Assembly (NCBI GenBank): GCA_023269645.1 | Contig: JAHFPR010000133.1 | Location: 1 to 5,850, forward strand | Source of the DNA: Alphaproteobacteria bacterium | GTDB taxonomy: Bacteria > Pseudomonadota > Alphaproteobacteria > Rickettsiales > UBA8987 | DNA: 5,850 bases | Direction: 5' to 3' | Part shown: in pieces, positions 1 to 5,400 of the stretch | Position numbering within the stretch: the first letter of the stretch is position 1 | Layout of the letters: each line of letters begins with the position of its first letter | Position numbers and translations under genes: made by a program | Notes under the pieces: generated by a model | The model's database searches: none | Seen by the model: the letters and a program-made list of their open reading frames with translations, nothing else | What the model was told of the DNA's origin: nothing

Positions 1-135
1 GTCTTTCGTGAGGGAATAAATCTGCCAGCCGACAATCACCGCCTGTGCCTGCAACGCCATCATCCCGAATATCCGGGTGAGCAGCAACAGCCGGAAATCG
101 CGCAGGTGCAGAATATTAAAGGAAAGCGAAGCCAT
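1..135 (-). CDS. MFS transporter, N-terminal fragment (runs off left edge)
   Basis: Reading the minus strand from an ATG at 135 gives 45 uninterrupted codons to the window edge, beginning MASLSFNILHLRDFRLLLLT. A short basic stretch (HLRDFR) leads into a hydrophobic first membrane helix around residues 15-37. A 'VIVGWQIYSLTKD' motif follows at about residues 33-45. This basic start, first helix and 'VGWQ(I/V)Y.LT.D' pattern is familiar from the N-terminus of proteobacterial major facilitator superfamily transporters of the EntS/MFS_3 type, which are inner-membrane proton-coupled exporters. The substrate cannot be told from 45 residues. No convincing Shine-Dalgarno precedes the ATG, so the start is supported mainly by where the homologous-looking sequence begins. 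The gene is divergent from the two-partner-secretion genes, with 320 bp between the starts, and no functional link is visible. Confidence 0.78.
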   Translation of the reverse strand, partial: MASLSFNILHLRDFRLLLLTRIFGMMALQAQAVIVGWQIYSLTKD

Positions 136-455
136 GAAGAAATATGTAGCAGGGTTGCCCGGCTAAAAACAGGGGGTTTACGGGTTGTGATAAGGAGGCT
201 CTTAATCTGAGATAACAATGCTACATAAATACATAATATTCAAATTATTAGGTTAATAACCTAATCTTAAAAATTAATATTGTTACCCAGTAAACTCCTC
301 CGCCGCCCGCCCCCAAATGTTGCTATTTTATCACAGACGGTGCAATAGTATTGCTCTCAAATGACACAGCACCAAGAAGCGTCTTGTTTCTTGTAATTGA
401 CCGCCATACGCTATTCACGGGAGTGGTGCGCTCATTTCAAGTGATTTTGAAAGAG
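136..455. other. Divergent AT-rich intergenic region
   Basis: This 320-bp stretch separates the divergent MFS gene and tpsB and must hold the promoters for both. The core (about 200-290) is strongly AT-rich and carries the 19-bp palindrome at 247-265. An isolated TAAGGAGG (191-198) is a perfect ribosome-binding sequence but has no start codon at a usable distance. A C-rich block (295-314) follows the AT-rich core. A weak extended -10-like TGCTATTTT at 321-329 is the best plus-strand promoter candidate I see for tpsB, with no matching -35. In the same frame as tpsB, codons extend upstream to a TTG at 351, so part of 351-455 could be coding if a non-ATG start is used. No RNA gene is recognisable. 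Confidence 0.6.
247..265. repeat. Perfect 19-bp palindrome (possible operator)
   Basis: ATTAGGTTA and TAACCTAAT are exact reverse complements separated by a single A. This gives a 9-bp inverted repeat with 1-nt spacing in the middle of the divergent intergenic region. The near-zero spacer does not suit an RNA hairpin but does suit a dimeric regulator's DNA site. It sits where it could act on the MFS gene, on tpsB or on both. The regulator is unknown. The arms are AT-rich, so some chance contribution is possible, but nine matched pairs including two GG/CC steps is more than the background suggests. Confidence 0.5.
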
Positions 456-2183
456 ATGCAGTTTTCTAGTAGACAGATTCAAGCAAAAACAGGCTTAAGG
501 GTAACACGAGATGTTGCCTTTATCCTATTGAATTTATTTATATTTTTCAATGAGGCAAATGCAACAGTCGTGCCGGGTGCGGCAGATGTTGGCAGGATTG
601 CGCCTCCACTCAGGAAACCTGCGTTTGATCATAGCAGGGATAGCGAAGTCACAACTCCAGCCCTGTTGCCTTCCGCGCAAGTTCCGGAAGCCGCCAAAAC
701 CATCCACTTCACCCTGAAGAAAATAAAAATTGAGGGCGCGTCCGCCTTTTCAGAGGAGAGGCTTAGCTCTGCCTACGCTTCCTATATCGGCAAGGATATT
801 TCGCTGGATGCCGTGTGGGGGGTGGCCAGCACCATTACCGCGCGCTACCAGGATGCCGGATACCTTCTCTCCCGCGCATATGTGCCGGAACAGCGCATCC
901 GTAACGGCACGGTCATTATAAAGATAGTGGAGGGGTATGTCGGGAAGGTCGAGTTGAATGATCCGATCTCCGGGCGGCTTGCGGTGAAGGGGCTGATCGC
1001 GCGTTTGCAGGAAAAACGTCCGATTACAGCCAGTGAAATGGAAAGTTTCCTGCTGCGTATAAACGATCTGCCCGGAGTGTCTTTCCGCGCGGTACTTTCT
1101 TCTGCGGAAGATGCGGTGGCGGATGAAGCGGCGGTGAAGCTCACGCTGCTGCCATCAAAGAAGGAAAATAAAGGCTCTATTACGTTCGATAATTCCGGTT
1201 CCCGGTTTCTGGGGCCGAATGAAACATCCGCCTCTTATCAGGCAAGCCTGCTTCCGCTGCAGCAAACATCGGTTTCTGCACTCTCCAGCCTGCCTGCGAA
1301 GGAGCTTAAATACGCGTCGCTTAGCCACGCGGTTGCCCTTGCGCCGAATGTGACGATGGAGCTTGAAGGAAATGTCACCAAAGCGCGCCCTGGCTATACG
1401 CTGGAGCGGTTCGATATTAACAGCCAGTCGCTTTCGGCGGGCGCGGGGCTTCACTATCAGTGGATACGGCAACGGAAGGAGAATCTTGCGCTGAAGTTCA
1501 CTGTTTCCGGGAAAAATACCACCAGCGATCTGACAGCGCATACCCCGCTGACGCGTGATCGCATCCGGACGTTGCGCGCGGGAGTTTCATATGACTTTAC
1601 GGATAAACATGGCGGCTATAATGTAGTGAATACGGCGGTGACCCAGGGTGTGGATGGGTTCGGTTCCAGCAAAAAAGGCGCGCGCAATCTTTCGCGGGCG
1701 GAAGCCTCGCCTGATTTTACCAAAGTGACCGTGCAGGCATCGCGGCAGCAGAGCATTACGGAGGATTGGTCGGTGCTGGCTTCCGCTTCCGGGCAGCTTG
1801 CTTCCGGCCCGCTTTATTCCTCGGAGGAATTCGGTTACGGCGGCCAGACATTCGGGCGGGCATATGATGCCTCGGAAATGACCGGGGATCGGGGTGTTTC
1901 CGGTGCGCTGGAGGTGCAGTATAACAAATGGAGCGAGTGGAAGCCTGTCGGATTAACGCCCTACGGCTTCTATGATGTCGGCAAGGTGTGGAATGAAGAT
2001 GCGGGGCAGGCCAAGAGCGCGGCAGGAAGCTCTACGGGATTCGGGGTACGGTTTGCCGCTCCGGCGCGGTTGTCGGGAAATCTTGGCCTGGCGTTTCCGC
2101 TGGTGCGGGATATTTCCACGCCGATTTACGGCGGCGGAAAAAATGGCCCCAGGGTTTTATTGCAATTTTCCAAAGAATTTTAG
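456..2183 (+). CDS. TpsB: ShlB/FhaC/HecB-family two-partner-secretion outer-membrane transporter
   Basis: This is a complete 575-residue Omp85-superfamily translocator that would export the adjacent TpsA. From ATG 456 there is a signal peptide: a basic n-region, hydrophobic core VAFILLNLFIFF, and cleavage after NEANA near residue 36. A Pro-rich linker runs to about residue 82. POTRA 1 (POTRA_2 family) spans about 83-162 and has the typical 'YQDAGYLLSRAYVPEQRI' and 'IKIVEGYVGKVE' motifs. POTRA 2 spans about 163-233, and the ShlB-type barrel runs from about 235 to the end. FGRAY (466-470) matches the conserved L6-loop VRGY element, and FYDVG (505-509) matches the FxDxG barrel motif. The last residue is Phe, as in outer-membrane beta signals. 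Length is close to FhaC and HMW1B. The frame is open back to a TTG at 351. I chose ATG 456 because the signal peptide begins there, although its Shine-Dalgarno is poor (GAAAGAG abuts the ATG). The 5' quarter is more AT-rich than the barrel region. Confidence 0.93.
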   Translation: MQFSSRQIQAKTGLRVTRDVAFILLNLFIFFNEANATVVPGAADVGRIAPPLRKPAFDHSRDSEVTTPALLPSAQVPEAAKTIHFTLKKIKIEGASAFSEERLSSAYASYIGKDISLDAVWGVASTITARYQDAGYLLSRAYVPEQRIRNGTVIIKIVEGYVGKVELNDPISGRLAVKGLIARLQEKRPITASEMESFLLRINDLPGVSFRAVLSSAEDAVADEAAVKLTLLPSKKENKGSITFDNSGSRFLGPNETSASYQASLLPLQQTSVSALSSLPAKELKYASLSHAVALAPNVTMELEGNVTKARPGYTLERFDINSQSLSAGAGLHYQWIRQRKENLALKFTVSGKNTTSDLTAHTPLTRDRIRTLRAGVSYDFTDKHGGYNVVNTAVTQGVDGFGSSKKGARNLSRAEASPDFTKVTVQASRQQSITEDWSVLASASGQLASGPLYSSEEFGYGGQTFGRAYDASEMTGDRGVSGALEVQYNKWSEWKPVGLTPYGFYDVGKVWNEDAGQAKSAAGSSTGFGVRFAAPARLSGNLGLAFPLVRDISTPIYGGGKNGPRVLLQFSKEF

Positions 2184-2214
2184 CTATATTTCTTCTTAAG
2201 ATTTCCGTCGCAAA

Positions 2215-2237
2215 TATCTAATTTTCAAGATTAGATA
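2215..2237. repeat. Inverted repeat, 8-bp arms, 7-nt loop
   Basis: TATCTAAT (2215-2222) and ATTAGATA (2230-2237) are exact reverse complements around TTTCAAG, 31 bp after the tpsB stop codon. It could be a weak hairpin at the 3' end of the tpsB message or a protein-binding site. The stem is AT-rich and is not followed by a run of T, which argues against a standard intrinsic terminator. Its ATTAG/CTAAT half-sites also occur in the 19-bp palindrome upstream of tpsB. Confidence 0.4.
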
Positions 2238-2285
2238 ACATATTTATATCATTGTATTATATAAATATAATTATGTAATGCGCTC

Positions 2286-2336
2286 ACGGAAGTGTGGTAA
2301 TTTTACCTGATGCGGGAATACCACGCAAATCTCCGT
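2286..2336 (+). other. Possible stem-loop between tpsB and tpsA
   Basis: GTGTGGTA (2292-2299) can pair with TACCACGC (2319-2326) through seven Watson-Crick pairs and one G-U pair. Outside this, ACGGA (2286-2290) pairs with TCCGT (2332-2336) across an asymmetric internal loop. A short alternative hairpin, GGTAA-TT-TTACC (2296-2307), shares the same left arm, so the two structures exclude each other. T-rich sequence follows at 2336-2341. It could be a weak terminator, an attenuator or a chance fold. No energy calculation was possible. Confidence 0.3.
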
Positions 2337-2395
2337 TCTTTAACTCCTCCTTAAACATAAACTGTTACTATATGCTTTATATCGCACGAGGGGTG

Positions 2396-2404
2396 TGTTA
2401 TAAT
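2396..2404 (+). promoter_or_regulatory. Extended -10 promoter for tpsA
   Basis: TGTTATAAT is a perfect TGn-TATAAT extended -10 element. A weak -35 candidate, TTTATA (2376-2381, four of six consensus positions), lies 17 bp upstream of the -10 hexamer. Transcription would start near 2411, giving a leader of only about 20 nt that begins just before the tpsA Shine-Dalgarno. The element is consensus sigma-70 in type and is well placed, but it is a prediction from sequence only. Confidence 0.6.
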
Positions 2405-2413
2405 AAGGAACAA

Positions 2414-2422
2414 TAAGGAGGG
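2414..2422 (+). promoter_or_regulatory. Strong Shine-Dalgarno of tpsA
   Basis: TAAGGAGGG lies 10 nt before the ATG at 2433 and is close to the full anti-16S consensus, which fixes the tpsA start. It is the second copy of a tandem 10-bp unit (AATAAGGAAC then AATAAGGAGG, 2402-2421). The first eight bases are perfectly complementary to CCTCCTTA at 2346-2353, upstream of the predicted promoter. Confidence 0.8.
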
Positions 2423-2432
2423 TTTTTCCTGT

Positions 2433-5400
2433 ATGTTGTCTGGTTTGCGACGGATCTATTCCACGTCCTGCCTGACCCGGATCTCTGTGATCGCGGCACT
2501 GTTCTGTATCATGCCCGCACAAACGCTGGCGAATCCTGTTGGCGGCACGGTAAGCGGCGGCTCGGCGGCGATCAGCGAATCCGGCAAGAATTTGACGATT
2601 AACCAATCCACCGACAAAGCGATTATTGACTGGCGCAGCTTCAACATCGCGCCGGACGAACGGACGCAATTTAAGCAACCTGTGGCGAGTTCCTTCACGC
2701 TGAACCGGGTGAACGACATCGCGGCGAGCCGGATTGCAGGCGCGCTCACGGCCAACGGCAACATCGTCATCGTGAACCCCAACGGCGTATTTTTTGATAG
2801 AAACAGCCATGTTGACGTGAACGGCCTGCTGGCCACCAGCGCGGACATCCGGAACGAAAATTTCATGGCGGGTGCGCTGAAGTTCGACAAATCCGGCAAC
2901 CCGGATGCTTCAATCATCAATGAAGGCACGATCACGGCGAAGGATGCGGGGCTGGTGGGTTTTGTTGCGCCGAGGGTGATCAACAGCGGCGTGATTACGG
3001 CGAATCTCGGCAAGGTGCAGCTTTCTTCCGGCGATACGGCCACGGTGGATCTTTACGGGGATCGTCTTCTGGAAGTGGCGGTAAGCGACAAGGTGAAATC
3101 GCAGCTTGTTTCCAACACCGGTACAATCGAGGCGGATGGTGGAAAGATCGCGCTGACGGCGGCGGCGGGTAGGCAGCTTGTTGATAGCCTGATTTCGGTG
3201 AAGGGTGAGTTGAAGGCTCCGGCTGTAGCACAGGCGGGCGGCGAGATTTATATCTACGCGGAGGGCAGCAACGCCGTGCCGATGAACGTGGCTTCGGCCA
3301 AGGGCATCAAGCAGGGTACGAGCCACGTGGTGATCGGCGGGATTGTGGCGGTGCGCGGCAATGACTCAGGAGAAAAAGGCGGAAATATCAGAATATTATC
3401 TGATGATATTAAAGTAGAAAGCGAAGCAGTGATCAATGCCAGCGGGCAGGCGGGCGGTGGCAAGGTGCAGATCGGCGGCGCGCTGCATGGCGAAGGCGCG
3501 CTGCCCGCTGCGGTAACGGATACGGTGGCGGAAGGGGCGGTTATCCGCGCCGATGCGCTTGCAGACGGCAACGGTGGCCGGGTGATCGTGTGGTCGGATG
3601 ACAGCACGGACTTCGAGGGCAGCATCTTCGCACGCGGCGCGGGCACTGGCAACGGCGGCTTCGTGGAAACATCGGGGCATAATTTGCGGGCACTGGGTTC
3701 CGTGAATGCCGGCGCGCCGGAAGGCTTCGGTGGGCTGTGGCTGCTTGATCCGGTGGACATCACCATTGATCAGGCGAGCTGTACCGGCACGAACTGCAGC
3801 AGCGCAAACACCATCGCCACCTCGCTCAGCACCGGCACGGATGTAACCATCGCCACGGATGCAGGCACTGGCGGCAACGGCGACATCATCCTCAACGGCA
3901 ACATCGCTGTGGTCAACACCAGCGGCGCGGCTACCGTGAATCTGAAAATGCGGCCTCACCGGAATGTTGATATTCTGGGTAACATTACCGCCACCGGCAA
4001 GGCACTGAATGTGACGCTGGACGCGGATTATGACCAGGCCACTCCCGCTAACGGCGAAATCACTGTGGGTGCGACCATCAGCACCAACGGCGGGAATATC
4101 ATCATGGGCGGCGGCTCCGGCCTGGATGCCGACCCGACCAACGCCACCAATTCCGCCTGGGGGAATGCCACTCAGGGTGACGGTATTTTCCTGAATGGCG
4201 CGGTACTCACCGCTGCGGGCGGTAATATCTATCTCAACGGCAAAGGCCGCCTTAGCGGGGTGGATGCCCAGTACGGTGTAAGCCTGGTCTGGGCTACGCT
4301 TTCCACTACTGGTTCGGGGGCGATTGTTATCAACGGCACGGGCGGTGGCAGCGGAACCACGGCGGATTATGAAGACGGTATTAACGGAGATACCAGCAGC
4401 ATTACGGCGGGCAATGCCGGGTCTATCACCCTCACGGGGACAGGCGGCGCGATTGATGATGACAATAGCGGCGTTAACATGAACGGCAGCACCATCACGG
4501 CCAGCGGAACCACCCCTATCACCTTCACCGGCACGGGCGGCGGCGGTGCGAACACGAATTCCGACTGGAATTACGGTGTGGTAATTTGTGACAGCACCGT
4601 CACCACCAGCGGCAGCGGGGCTATCAATGTGACCGGCACGGGCGGCGGGGCGAATAACAGCCTCTCTGATGCGAACGACGGCGTATACCTGATTGGCAGT
4701 TCCTCCATCGCTAAAATCGAATCCACCGGCTCCAGCGTCATCACCATCGTGGGGACACATATCAGCTCCGCCAGCCAGGTGGACAAGCACGGTTTTAACA
4801 GTGAATCGTATTTTGGCTCGAACAATATTATCGGCGGTAACTCGGATAGCGGCAATGTTTCCATCACCACGGCGGCCTCCGGTATGTATCTGGGGCATAC
4901 TACAGTGAAGACGAGCGGCAATCTCAGCATCAGCGGTACAGGAACCGGCAATTCCGGTGTGTATCTTGACACAGGCAACAGCATTATCACCACCGGAAGC
5001 GGCAATATCACCCTCTACGGCTCCGGCGGGAATGGCGTGGATGACGACTATACCAGTGCGATTAACATGAACAGCAGCACCATCAGTTCGGTGAATGGCA
5101 ATATCACGGTATCCACCGATCCGGCGAATAGCGGAATCAATAGCAACACCATTAGTATGCACAGTGCTTCCATCACCTCCAGCGGAAGCGGCAATATCAC
5201 GATTACCTCCAGAGGTGCGGATGAGGCGATGCTGATGGATGACAGCACCATCGTGGCTACGTCCGGTGCGACCGTGATGGATCTGAAGGAAGAGGCATAT
5301 GGCACTTTCTGGTTTAGCCCCGGCGTGATTATCGGCGGCGGCTCCACCACCGGGCCTATCACGTTCATGGCGGATACCGTTCAGGAATACGGCGCGACCT

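Larger units (their letters stand above)
2184..2432. other. AT-rich tpsB-tpsA intergenic region
   Basis: This 249-bp gap is unusually long for a simple operon junction and is very AT-rich in its first 100 bases. It holds a perfect 8-bp inverted repeat (2215-2237), a 7-bp AT inverted repeat with a 2-nt loop (2256-2271) and a possible larger stem-loop (2286-2336). It also holds a CCTCCTTA segment (2346-2353) complementary to the downstream ribosome-binding site, and an extended -10 promoter (2396-2404). None of the hairpins is GC-rich with a clean U-tract, so I do not call an intrinsic terminator after tpsB. The promoter and long gap suggest that tpsA can be transcribed on its own, with read-through from tpsB also possible. 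Confidence 0.6.

Noticed and set aside
218..256. A 12-codon leader peptide (MLHKYIIFKLLG) after the TAAGGAGG at 191-198
   Set aside because: The ribosome-binding sequence is 19 nt from the ATG, too far for normal initiation, and the frame ends inside the palindrome with no sign of selection.
845..1541. Minus-strand open frames opposite tpsB
   Set aside because: The plus-strand frame here carries the POTRA motifs and barrel strands. The antisense products show no recognisable features.
2256..2271. Inverted repeat ATTATAT-AA-ATATAAT
   Set aside because: It consists only of A and T in an AT-rich region and has a 2-nt loop, so chance is a sufficient explanation.
2184..2290. Intrinsic terminator after tpsB
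   Set aside because: The hairpins here are AT-rich and none is followed by a proper T-run.
2340..3766. Several overlapping minus-strand open frames opposite the TPS domain
   Set aside because: They overlap one another and the well-supported tpsA frame, show no family motifs, and are Pro/Arg/Ser-rich as expected for antisense translation.
4182..5297. CRISPR-like or recent tandem DNA repeat
   Set aside because: The repetition exists only at the protein-pattern level. The DNA copies differ in length and sequence, with no identical repeats or regular spacers.
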